Origin: JAGVWT01 sp964538405
GTDB taxonomy: Archaea > Nanobdellota > Nanobdellia > Pacearchaeales > GW2011-AR1
DNA length: 7,543 nt
Assembly: GCA_964538405.1 (NCBI GenBank)
Contig: CAZIET010000030.1
Span: 1-7,543, forward strand
Direction: 5' to 3'
Positions within the stretch are counted from its first letter, which is position 1. Each line of letters starts with the position of its first letter. The notes below the pieces were generated by a model. The model was not told where the DNA came from, ran no database searches, and saw only the letters and a program-made list of their open reading frames with translations. Positions 1 through 5,635 of the stretch are shown one piece after another. A program made the position numbers and the translations under genes.

Positions 1-227
1 GGAAGTCCCTTTTCAAAAATGGCCCTTACAATGCCTTTGTTTCCGTGAGGGGCTGCAATTTTTCCTGCAATTATTTTTTTCTTCTTTCCAGGTGAGGTCC
101 ATTCAACGGTTTTTCCGACGAATTTTTCAGCCTCTGATCTCTTTGAGACTCCCGGAATTTCAATTAGAAAATGCCTTTCATGAACTGTGTGTCTTCCAAT
201 CCTGAACTGAATAACTTTTCCTTTCAT
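1..227 (-). CDS. rpl35ae: Large ribosomal subunit protein eL33 (L35Ae), 3' end outside window
   Basis: Reading the minus strand from the ATG at 227 gives 75 complete codons and runs off the left edge, so the C-terminus is missing. The protein starts MKGKVIQFRIGRHTVHER and contains the family signature PHGNKGIVRAIFEKGLP near residues 60-76, plus the basic GKKKK stretch (47-51) before the KIIAGKI strand. This matches L35Ae/eL33, a small beta-barrel protein of the large ribosomal subunit found in archaea and eukaryotes. Family members are a little under 90 residues, so only about ten residues should be lost. A TATA box at 249-257 places transcription start almost at the ATG. Its presence is the strongest evidence that the DNA is archaeal. 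The identification is from recognisable family residues and is firm. Confidence 0.95.
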   Translation of the reverse strand, partial: MKGKVIQFRIGRHTVHERHFLIEIPGVSKRSEAEKFVGKTVEWTSPGKKKKIIAGKIAAPHGNKGIVRAIFEKGL

Positions 228-248
228 GTAAACCTAATAGAAAAATGG

Positions 249-257
249 TTTTTAAAA
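249..257 (-). promoter_or_regulatory. TATA box of eL33 gene
   Basis: On the minus strand this reads TTTTAAAAA, 22-30 nt upstream of the eL33 ATG. That spacing predicts a leaderless transcript. No Shine-Dalgarno is visible. Confidence 0.65.
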
Positions 258-330
258 TTTCTTGTTTGAGTTTTTACCTAATTTATAACCTGCATCCAAG
301 TAAGATTTATAAACAACACTTTTGTAATTG

Positions 331-340
331 TTTTAATTAA
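331..340 (+). promoter_or_regulatory. Likely TATA box of ZIP transporter gene
   Basis: TTTTAATTAA lies 18-27 nt upstream of the ATG at 358, slightly closer than the other promoters in the window. A second, more canonical box (TTTATAAAC, 306-314) would instead give a leader of roughly 20 nt. The sequence does not decide between them. Both sit in the 130-bp divergent gap between the eL33 and ZIP genes. Confidence 0.5.
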
Positions 341-357
341 AGACTTATTCTGCCAAA

Positions 358-1113
358 ATGGCTACATTTACAGCATGGTTTTACACTCTGGCAAGCGTCC
401 TTATAGTTAGCATTGTATCTCTTGTGGGTGTTTTGACACTTTCAATAAAAAAAGACAAGCTAAAAAAAGGGCTTATTTATCTTGTAAGTCTTGCCGCCGG
501 AACTTTATTTGGAGGAGCCCTATTACACCTGCTTCCTGAAATAATTGAGGGACATGGATTTGGATTAAATGTTTCTCTTTTGATTTTGGGGGGAATAGTA
601 ACCTTTTTCTTTTTGGAGAAAATAGTTCATTGGCATCATTACCATATGCCGTTCGGAGGGGATCATGTACATTCATTTACAATCATGAATCTGTTTGGAG
701 ACGGGCTTCACAATTTCCTTGATGGATTGATCATAGGCGCAACGTATTTAGTCAGCATACCTGCGGGTCTTGCAACAACTTTGGCAGTAGTATTGCATGA
801 AATTCCACAAGAAATAAGTGATTTTGGAGTTTTGCTTCACGGAGGATTTTCAACGTCAAGGGCATTATTGTTTAATTTAATATCTGCATTGGTTTCTGTT
901 GTTGGTGCTGTTGTTGCTCTCTCATTAAGCGGATACATAGAAAACATTGAATTCTTAATTGCATCAATTGCGATCGGGGGATTCATTTACATAGCGGGAA
1001 GCGATCTTATTCCAGAATTGCACAAACATCCTTCTGTAAAATCTTCTTTGTTGCAGTTGCTAATGTTTATTTTAGGAATAGTTTTGATGGCTGCTATTTT
1101 GTTGCTTGAATAA
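358..1113 (+). CDS. ZIP-family divalent metal transporter
   Basis: This 251-residue integral membrane protein has about eight hydrophobic segments (roughly 9-29, 39-60, 71-88, 114-136, 138-161, 168-190, 197-215, 230-250). The two ZIP hallmark motifs are present: HNFLDG at 118-123 in the fourth segment, and HEIPQE at 147-152 in the fifth. Together these form the metal-coordinating centre that moves Zn2+, Fe2+ or Mn2+ towards the cytoplasm. A histidine-containing loop (HWHHYH, 91-96; HVH, 103-105) precedes segment four, as in many ZIP proteins. Length fits prokaryotic ZIP/ZupT/GufA-like members. The gene is divergent from eL33 and convergent with a His-rich membrane protein, with stop codons touching. 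Family assignment is firm; the metal specificity cannot be read from the sequence. Confidence 0.93.
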   Translation: MATFTAWFYTLASVLIVSIVSLVGVLTLSIKKDKLKKGLIYLVSLAAGTLFGGALLHLLPEIIEGHGFGLNVSLLILGGIVTFFFLEKIVHWHHYHMPFGGDHVHSFTIMNLFGDGLHNFLDGLIIGATYLVSIPAGLATTLAVVLHEIPQEISDFGVLLHGGFSTSRALLFNLISALVSVVGAVVALSLSGYIENIEFLIASIAIGGFIYIAGSDLIPELHKHPSVKSSLLQLLMFILGIVLMAAILLLE

Positions 1114-2097
1114 CTAATGATGATGTCCTTCGTGAGAATGGTCGTGATCATGTTCAGAATGAGGGTCATGTACTGAACTAGTAGAACCGCCATAGAACCC
1201 TTTAATTCTCCTTCTTACCCTTGAAAAAATGTTTTCATGGTTATGGCTATGATTATGACCTTCATGTGAACCAAGTACGGGAGGATGGGAGTGATTCTTT
1301 AAACCTGCTTCATTAAAAGCCTTACATGCCAAGCCATATGCGCTTGTTCTTGCAACATCCAAATATCTTGCAGCAGGAGAGCTAACTTTATACAAGGCCT
1401 CCCTTCTAGAATCAAAAAGATTTCCATACATAACCGGCAGAGGTTCTTCCGTAATTGTCACATTAGATTGTTTTCCGTTAACTGTGACTTTAGATGTTTT
1501 TTGATTTATCTTATAATCTACAGAATTATAGTTATTGTGTAAAACGTGCGCTACTTTTGTCAAATTGCCTTTTTCAGTTATAATAATAACATCTGATTTT
1601 TTTCTTAAAGTAAAAGCACTCATCAATGCCATACCTATTGGAATTGCAGGAATTATAGCTGCTCCTCTTACTAAAAAATCTTGGAAATAACTATAGAAAT
1701 TATTCACATCGTCTGGAGAAATTCCATACATCCATCCTAAAATTGCAGGAACTGCCGTGGCACCTACAGTGCATCCCAATTCAGCACTTAAAACAGCACT
1801 TCCTTTGTCTTTAATAGAAGGGCTAAGATTTTGATGTTTCGCATCCCTATTGATATGTCTAGATGCATACCATAAACCTGCACCCACTCCCGCAGCATAA
1901 CCCCAAAGATTAGATGGATGAAAGTCAACTGCCGTAGCCCCATAAGTTCCCAATATATCTCCCACCTCACAAGCCAGAACGCATCTCCATTCCAGAGGAA
2001 AATTTGTTGAACATTCCTCCCAAAATGCTTTTCCTTGCTGAGCAAAGCTGGGCTTCACATCCCAAGCATCTTTTACAAAATTTTCAACGTGCATCAT
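1114..2097 (-). CDS. Unrecognised multi-pass membrane protein with histidine-rich C-terminal tail
   Basis: I do not recognise a family for this 327-residue protein. Hydrophobic, glycine/alanine-rich segments lie near residues 38-58, 63-79, 99-126 and 142-164. A soluble, probably beta-rich part (168-225) follows, then a tail with 16 histidines in the last 59 residues. The tail has two clusters (269-287, with HEGHNHSHNH, and 310-327, with EHDHDHSHEGHHH) separated by a basic linker (RVRRRIKG, 293-300). Such tails are typical of Zn, Ni, Co or Cu binding, so metal buffering or sensing is a reasonable inference, supported by the abutting ZIP gene. Start: two consecutive ATGs at 2097 and 2094; the TATA box at 2119-2126 suits either. 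The tail could be a metal store, a donor to the ZIP transporter, or incidental. Confidence 0.8.
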   Translation of the reverse strand: MMHVENFVKDAWDVKPSFAQQGKAFWEECSTNFPLEWRCVLACEVGDILGTYGATAVDFHPSNLWGYAAGVGAGLWYASRHINRDAKHQNLSPSIKDKGSAVLSAELGCTVGATAVPAILGWMYGISPDDVNNFYSYFQDFLVRGAAIIPAIPIGMALMSAFTLRKKSDVIIITEKGNLTKVAHVLHNNYNSVDYKINQKTSKVTVNGKQSNVTITEEPLPVMYGNLFDSRREALYKVSSPAARYLDVARTSAYGLACKAFNEAGLKNHSHPPVLGSHEGHNHSHNHENIFSRVRRRIKGFYGGSTSSVHDPHSEHDHDHSHEGHHH

Positions 2098-2118
2098 AGA
2101 ATTCCTTGTAACAGATCC

Positions 2119-2126
2119 CTTTTAAA
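2119..2126 (-). promoter_or_regulatory. TATA box of His-rich membrane protein gene
   Basis: Minus-strand TTTAAAAG lies 22-29 nt upstream of the ATG at 2097. It sits in the 62-bp gap after the 595-codon gene, so the His-rich gene can be transcribed on its own. Confidence 0.6.
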
Positions 2127-2159
2127 CTTTATGGTTTTGTTACTACTAAAGGGTAAAAA

Positions 2160-3947
2160 TCAAAGAACAATCTCAAATTCGCCAAGCTCTTTCTTCAGCA
2201 AATCAAAAACATGGGGACTGATTTGCATTCCCTTCTGTGATTTTTGAGTTTCCACTGATTCTGAAAGCTCCTTCATGTCTGAATTTTCCACTTTGTTCGT
2301 TATTTTTTTTATTACATTTCCGTTGATCAAAAAGCTTTTTCCGTTTGAAATTATAAGCTCGGCAAATCTTTCCTTTCCCCCAATGGAGTATTTCAATCTC
2401 ATTCTTGACTTCTCCAATGCAGCCAAATCCTTTCTTTGCGAGTATTCAATCAACTCATTTATCAAAATAGAGGCATTCTTTCTTGTCTCGTTTATCTTAT
2501 GTGAATTTGATTTTCCTTTCTTGAATTCCTTTTTTTCTGCCACAAGGTTATGCAAAATTCTCAAGGAATTGTGCGATAATTTTCCGGTTTTCACCAGTTT
2601 TTCCTCAAATTCCTTAATCATCTTAGCTTCTGGATTTTTCCCAAGAATTGTTTCCAAAATTTTAAAAGTATCCTCATACATTTGCTCAATTGTTTTCTCC
2701 TGTACACGTTTTTCTATCTTTTCCCTTAAATCCTTCAGCCTCTTCAAGAAATCTTCAGACTCTTTTCTCATTACATCAATCTCTTTTCCTGGAATTGTGT
2801 ATTTTAAATCGTGTTCGTAAGCCTTGAATTCCTTTACAGCTCTTTCCAAAATTGCAATCTCCGATTTCTTCAACATCTTTTCCTTTTCAACAAAAACTTC
2901 CTCGAATCTTTTAGCGGTTTCCTTTGGAGTTGGCGGAGGCAAACCATATAACATCAACAAAGCCTGACTTGGAGTCAAAACTCCGTAGTAAATATCAATC
3001 ATCGCATCAATTAATCTCCTGTCAACAGTTTCTTTTGTTCTTTCAGCCGTACGCATGAACATGTCAATTGCTTCTGGAGATGGTTTCAATTTTCCCATCT
3101 TTAGCAAAACTTTCCATGGCATAAACGTTCCTCTGTCATAGATTGGAACTCCGTCCCTTATGAATGTGAAAATTACCGGATGTGCATCCTTTACGCTTTC
3201 CCAGAAGTCAGTAAGCAAGTAAATCTGCGGAGACAAATTGCTTTTGGTTCCGGCCAATGCAGTTGCTTCTCCAATATACTGATGAATTATTGATCTTAAT
3301 CTTTCTTTCAGTTCCAATCTCGGCATTCTCTTCACGTCCGTGTCATTGATTATTATGAAAACATCAACATCTGAAGTGCTTATTGTTTCATCCCTCACAA
3401 GACTTCCGCCAAGAACATAACTTACAACATATCTTTCGAATTTCTGTAGAACCAATGACTTGTGGATTTCGGCCACTCTTAATGCTCCAAGAATTCCTTT
3501 GTCATACAACGGAAAGGACATTGCCACTGCCGCCGTCAGTTCAAACTTGCTGTCCAGGCACATTTCCCAAACATCAACGGGAGTCTTGATATGAAGCCAT
3601 GTTTTCTGCTTTATTGCTTCCAATTCCTTTACCAATTCCTGTTTTATTTTCGGGATTTCCTTGAGTTTTTCTTCAGGAACTATCATGTACAAATGAATGA
3701 ACTTTTCAGTTTCTTTTGGAGCTTCCTCTTCCTCAATGAAAAGCTTTATTGATTGCGCTGGAAGGATTCCCAATGCCTGAGTAAATGGAAATTTCTTCAT
3801 TGCTGAATTCTTGAATTTCTCAAATTCCTTTTTCATCTTTTCAGTCTCTTTTTGGGCGTCAGTCAAATTTGGGATAGTTGAAGCATGGGAATATTTCTTG
3901 TCTATATTCATTTCTGGTATTTCGTTCTTAGAATCTTCGGCAGCCAT
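2160..3947 (-). CDS. DPANN-type nucleotidyltransferase-fold protein (pseudo-NTase plus NTase, helical C-terminal part)
   Basis: This 595-residue soluble protein belongs to the polymerase-beta-like nucleotidyltransferase superfamily. The motif GGS at 180-182 followed by SDVDVFIII at 192-200 (D193, D195 as metal ligands) is the classic GS...DxD site. The downstream block GVPIYDRGTFMPWK (266-279) completes the domain. Residues about 81-158 look like an earlier, degenerate copy of the same fold: DVWE (125-128) and PLYDKG (146-151) line up without gaps with DFWE (247-250) and PIYDRG (268-273), but the catalytic Asp pair is absent. The rest is mostly helical and charged, with possible coiled coil near 398-425, a helical bundle (420-520, HEPN-like at most by impression), and a small beta section near 520-550. 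The substrate is unknown: protein, RNA, tRNA or small molecule are all possible. Start supported by TATA at 3969-3978; the stop is TGA. Confidence 0.85.
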   Translation of the reverse strand: MAAEDSKNEIPEMNIDKKYSHASTIPNLTDAQKETEKMKKEFEKFKNSAMKKFPFTQALGILPAQSIKLFIEEEEAPKETEKFIHLYMIVPEEKLKEIPKIKQELVKELEAIKQKTWLHIKTPVDVWEMCLDSKFELTAAVAMSFPLYDKGILGALRVAEIHKSLVLQKFERYVVSYVLGGSLVRDETISTSDVDVFIIINDTDVKRMPRLELKERLRSIIHQYIGEATALAGTKSNLSPQIYLLTDFWESVKDAHPVIFTFIRDGVPIYDRGTFMPWKVLLKMGKLKPSPEAIDMFMRTAERTKETVDRRLIDAMIDIYYGVLTPSQALLMLYGLPPPTPKETAKRFEEVFVEKEKMLKKSEIAILERAVKEFKAYEHDLKYTIPGKEIDVMRKESEDFLKRLKDLREKIEKRVQEKTIEQMYEDTFKILETILGKNPEAKMIKEFEEKLVKTGKLSHNSLRILHNLVAEKKEFKKGKSNSHKINETRKNASILINELIEYSQRKDLAALEKSRMRLKYSIGGKERFAELIISNGKSFLINGNVIKKITNKVENSDMKELSESVETQKSQKGMQISPHVFDLLKKELGEFEIVL

Positions 3948-3968
3948 ACAAAAAATAGCACAAATATG

Positions 3969-3978
3969 CTTTTAAAAG
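3969..3978 (-). promoter_or_regulatory. TATA box of nucleotidyltransferase gene, overlapping upstream stop codon
   Basis: The palindrome CTTTTAAAAG lies 22-31 nt upstream of the ATG at 3947. It contains the TAA stop (3972-3974) of the upstream 134-codon gene, whose last sense codon TTT also helps form the box. Confidence 0.65.
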
Positions 3979-4376
3979 TTTGTGAACGACGAACCAATTT
4001 GATACTTAGCAGCGATATAACCAATACCATAACCTATAGCTTCACAAATAGATGTAGTTACTCCATGAAAAATAGCTTCTTTCCTGGGGACTGTAGCAAA
4101 TGACTTTATTTCATCTTTACTTAAGTCAGTTCTTTTCTTCCCTGTTTCACGATCATAATACTCGGAGTATATCCCACCAGGCATAGTATAACCTACGCCA
4201 GACATAACTAAAGGCATTACTCCAAGAACAGCTAGAGTTGGAACTAAATCATCCTGTAAAACTAGACCAGATCCGTGAGCATGGCCAACTATCATTCCCA
4301 TCCCAAATCCAGCAGAATCTATGAGCATTCCATTTAGTAATCTATCTACAAGAGTCATATTGTTTTGTTTATTCAT
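3972..4376 (-). CDS. Small membrane protein of unknown function
   Basis: I do not recognise this 134-residue protein. Three hydrophobic, glycine-rich segments are visible: about 18-38 (DSAGFGMGMIVGHAHGSG), 44-65 and 104-123 (CEAIGYGIGYIAA, 111-123). A polar loop at 70-100 (YDRETGKKRTDLSKDE) separates the last two. The ATG at 4376 is favoured over the internal Met7 because the TATA box at 4398-4405 lies 22-29 nt upstream. The gene ends within the promoter of the downstream nucleotidyltransferase gene, so read-through between the two is possible. The CE-x-x-G glycine pattern loosely recalls segments of the 327-residue membrane protein encoded at 1114-2097; this is a weak resemblance, not an established homology. 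Confidence 0.72.
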   Translation of the reverse strand: MNKQNNMTLVDRLLNGMLIDSAGFGMGMIVGHAHGSGLVLQDDLVPTLAVLGVMPLVMSGVGYTMPGGIYSEYYDRETGKKRTDLSKDEIKSFATVPRKEAIFHGVTTSICEAIGYGIGYIAAKYQIGSSFTNF

Positions 4377-4397
4377 AAGAAACCATTAAGAAATTTG

Positions 4398-4405
4398 TTT
4401 TTAAG
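4398..4405 (-). promoter_or_regulatory. TATA box of small membrane protein gene
   Basis: Minus-strand CTTAAAAA lies 22-29 nt upstream of the ATG at 4376. Its upstream flank is the left GAAACGAA copy of the target duplication of the inserted element, 7 bp away. Confidence 0.55.
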
Positions 4406-4411
4406 ATTTGT

Positions 4412-4419
4412 GAAACGAA
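4412..4419. repeat. Target-site duplication, left copy (GAAACGAA)
   Basis: This 8-bp sequence directly abuts the left terminal inverted repeat. An identical copy directly abuts the right end at 4518-4525. Perfect matching at both junctions is the expected scar of a transposition event. Confidence 0.8.
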
Positions 4420-4517
4420 GGCTCTGTCCAGAGTTAATCTCCTTTGAAGTTTGATATGTCCTTTTAAGTCTTAAAAGAGCTAAATTATTTTTCAAAAAGT
4501 CCATTCCGGACAGAGCC
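4420..4517. mobile_element. 98-bp MITE-like foldback element
   Basis: The ends are perfect 10-bp inverted repeats: GGCTCTGTCC at 4420-4429 and GGACAGAGCC at 4508-4517. Similarity between the arms continues inward in degraded form (about 31 of 48 positions match when one arm is compared with the reverse complement of the other, with one gap). It ends in a perfect central palindrome, CTTTTAAG-T-CTTAAAAG, at 4461-4477. GAAACGAA flanks both sides directly. There is no room for a transposase, so the element would be non-autonomous. An 8-bp duplication and ends beginning GG are compatible with IS6- or IS1595-like transposases, which is inference only. The alternative is a structured RNA, but that would not explain the exact flanking duplication. 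It lies between the promoters of the 134-codon gene and tRNA-Val. Confidence 0.8.
4461..4477. repeat. Central palindrome of the MITE-like element, with a TATA-like box on each strand
   Basis: CTTTTAAG and its reverse complement are separated by a single T at the exact centre of the element. CTTTTAAG is identical to the TATA box of the ferredoxin gene (6097-6104), so the element may carry outward-facing promoters on both strands. Promoter activity is inference. Confidence 0.6.
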
Positions 4518-4525
4518 GAAACGAA
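4518..4525. repeat. Target-site duplication, right copy (GAAACGAA)
   Basis: Perfect copy of 4412-4419, directly abutting the right terminal inverted repeat. It ends 3 bp before the tRNA TATA box and may supply its purine-rich BRE position. Confidence 0.8.
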
Positions 4526-4528
4526 AGA

Positions 4529-4537
4529 CTTTTAATC
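4529..4537 (+). promoter_or_regulatory. TATA box of tRNA-Val (and probably trxB)
   Basis: CTTTTAATC lies 24-32 nt upstream of the mature tRNA 5' end at 4561. No other promoter-like box is visible before trxB, so this one probably serves both genes. Confidence 0.6.
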
Positions 4538-4560
4538 AAAATATAGTTCTGTTTTATAAC

Positions 4561-4631
4561 GGCCCTATAGTCTAGCGGTAAAATAATTCGTTTACACCGA
4601 ATAGTCCGAGGTTCAACTCCTCGTGGGGCCA
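4561..4631 (+). tRNA. tRNA-Val(UAC)
   Basis: The acceptor stem pairs GGCCCTA (4561-4567) with TGGGGCC (4624-4630), including one T-G wobble; A4631 is the discriminator. The anticodon stem ATTCG/CGAAT encloses the loop TTTACAC (4591-4597), giving anticodon TAC, which reads valine GTA and probably other GTN codons. The T arm is CGAGG-TTCAACT-CCTCG (4607-4623). The D arm keeps GG at 4577-4578, but its four-pair stem has a G-T pair and a C12-A23 mismatch. The variable loop is 4 nt, with a G15-C48 Levitt pair. There is no intron and no encoded CCA. The trxB start codon follows after 8 nt. Confidence 0.95.
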
Positions 4632-4639
4632 TTTTCATA

Positions 4640-5590
4640 ATGACAAAATATGACTTCTTGGTTATAGGGGGCGGAGGCACTGGATTAGCTGCAGCAATGT
4701 ATGCAGCAAGATTAGGATTGAAAACATTGGTTTTAGGACATTCACAGGGAACAGAACTTCCAGTAGGAGGAGTAATCACAACCACAAACGTTGTTGAAAA
4801 CTATCCTGGATTTATCAGATTAACAGGACATGAGCTTGCAAAAAAATTAGAAGATCATGCAAGAGATTATGATTTAGTTAATATAAAACAAGAAAAGGCT
4901 GAGCAAGTGAAGAAAACAAAATCTGGATTTAATGTAAAAACAAATAAATCAGAATACGAATCCAAAACAATTCTTTTCGCAACCGGAACAAAGTGGAAAA
5001 AACTTCGAGAATCAGTAAAAGGATCAAGAGAATTTGAAAATCGTGGCGTAAATTTCTGCGCTTTATGTGATGCCGTGCTTTTTAAAAACAAAATAGTTGC
5101 CGTTGTTGGAGCAGGAGATTCCGCAGCAAAAGACGCATTAGTATTAACTGAGCACGCAAAGAAAGTCTACATGATCTGCCGTGGAGATGACATACATCCA
5201 GAGCCAATAAATTACAAAAGAGTAAAAGAAAGGAAAATAGAAATAATCTCAAACAATAACATCAAAGAAGTAAAAGGGGATGAAATTGTAAGAAAAGTAA
5301 TTTTGGAAAAACCATACAAGGGAAGCAATGAACTTGAGCTGAATGGGGTTTTTGTTGCCATAGGACATGAAATTCTTTCTGATGTAGCAATAGAATTAGG
5401 TGTTATGGTAAACGATCATAAAGAGATAATAATCAACCACATGACTGCAGAAACAAACATCAAAGGAGTTTTTGCAGCCGGAGACGTAACAGACAAACCT
5501 TTCAAGCAGTTGATTACAGGTGTTGCAGACGGCTGCACGGCCGCTTATAGTGCATTTGAATACATAACAAAGGAAAGCATAATACAGTAA
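4640..5590 (+). CDS. trxB: Thioredoxin reductase-like FAD/NAD(P)-dependent disulfide oxidoreductase
   Basis: This 316-residue protein has the length and order of low-molecular-weight thioredoxin reductases. FAD-binding GGGGTG lies at 10-15 and ATGTKW at 115-119. The redox-active pair C140-A-L-C143 followed by Asp lies in the NAD(P) domain, and GAGDSA at 157-162 binds the dinucleotide. FAAGDV at 278-283 closes the FAD site. It would transfer electrons via FAD to thioredoxin or a peroxiredoxin partner. The 2'-phosphate-binding HRRxxxR motif of NADPH-specific enzymes is replaced by CRGDDIH (180-186), so NADPH preference is doubtful. The first ATG is 8 nt after the tRNA discriminator; no Shine-Dalgarno and no TATA box precede it. 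Neighbouring ferredoxin and AhpC genes fit a redox role. Confidence 0.9.
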   Translation: MTKYDFLVIGGGGTGLAAAMYAARLGLKTLVLGHSQGTELPVGGVITTTNVVENYPGFIRLTGHELAKKLEDHARDYDLVNIKQEKAEQVKKTKSGFNVKTNKSEYESKTILFATGTKWKKLRESVKGSREFENRGVNFCALCDAVLFKNKIVAVVGAGDSAAKDALVLTEHAKKVYMICRGDDIHPEPINYKRVKERKIEIISNNNIKEVKGDEIVRKVILEKPYKGSNELELNGVFVAIGHEILSDVAIELGVMVNDHKEIIINHMTAETNIKGVFAAGDVTDKPFKQLITGVADGCTAAYSAFEYITKESIIQ

Positions 5591-5606
5591 ATCAAGCACA
5601 CTAATA

Positions 5607-5616
5607 CTTAAAAAAG
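5607..5616 (+). promoter_or_regulatory. TATA box of secreted-protein gene
   Basis: CTTAAAAAAG lies 20-29 nt upstream of the ATG at 5636, within the 45-bp gap after trxB. It predicts a leaderless transcript separate from trxB. Confidence 0.6.
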
Positions 5617-5635
5617 CTCAAAACTTTTCCTATTA

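Noticed and set aside
1116..1175. Plus-strand AATGATGA followed about 50 nt later by CTGA, resembling a C/D box guide RNA
   Set aside because: The C-box match is made by the reverse complement of consecutive histidine codons in the His-rich tail, and no paired C'/D' boxes or terminal stem were found.
1788..2045. Second minus-strand open frame of 85 codons
   Set aside because: It is inside the His-rich membrane protein gene in another frame, with no TATA box at the leaderless spacing and no recognisable domain.
2108..2153. GTAACA/TGTTAC and CCCTTT/AAAGGG short inverted repeats between two minus-strand genes
   Set aside because: They interleave rather than nest, are only 6 bp each in A/T-rich DNA, and one overlaps a TATA box; chance is the simpler explanation.
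2275..2820. 181-codon open frame on the plus strand
   Set aside because: It lies entirely antisense to the well-supported nucleotidyltransferase gene and its Phe/Ser/Leu/Ile-rich translation is what an antisense of Lys/Glu-rich helices gives.
2160..4376. A toxin-antitoxin reading (MNT/HEPN-type) of the nucleotidyltransferase and neighbour
   Set aside because: The protein is far longer than minimal nucleotidyltransferase antitoxins, no Rx4-6H HEPN motif was found, and the neighbour is a membrane protein.
4420..4517. Reading the inverted-repeat region as a structured non-coding RNA or rho-independent-like terminator
   Set aside because: The perfect 8-bp direct repeat exactly abutting both ends is predicted by transposition and not by an RNA gene, and no U-run follows the stem. 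It remains the main alternative.
4640..5590. Assignment of the flavoprotein as AhpF
   Set aside because: AhpF has an extra N-terminal thioredoxin-like region of about 200 residues; this protein starts directly at the FAD motif and has TrxR length.
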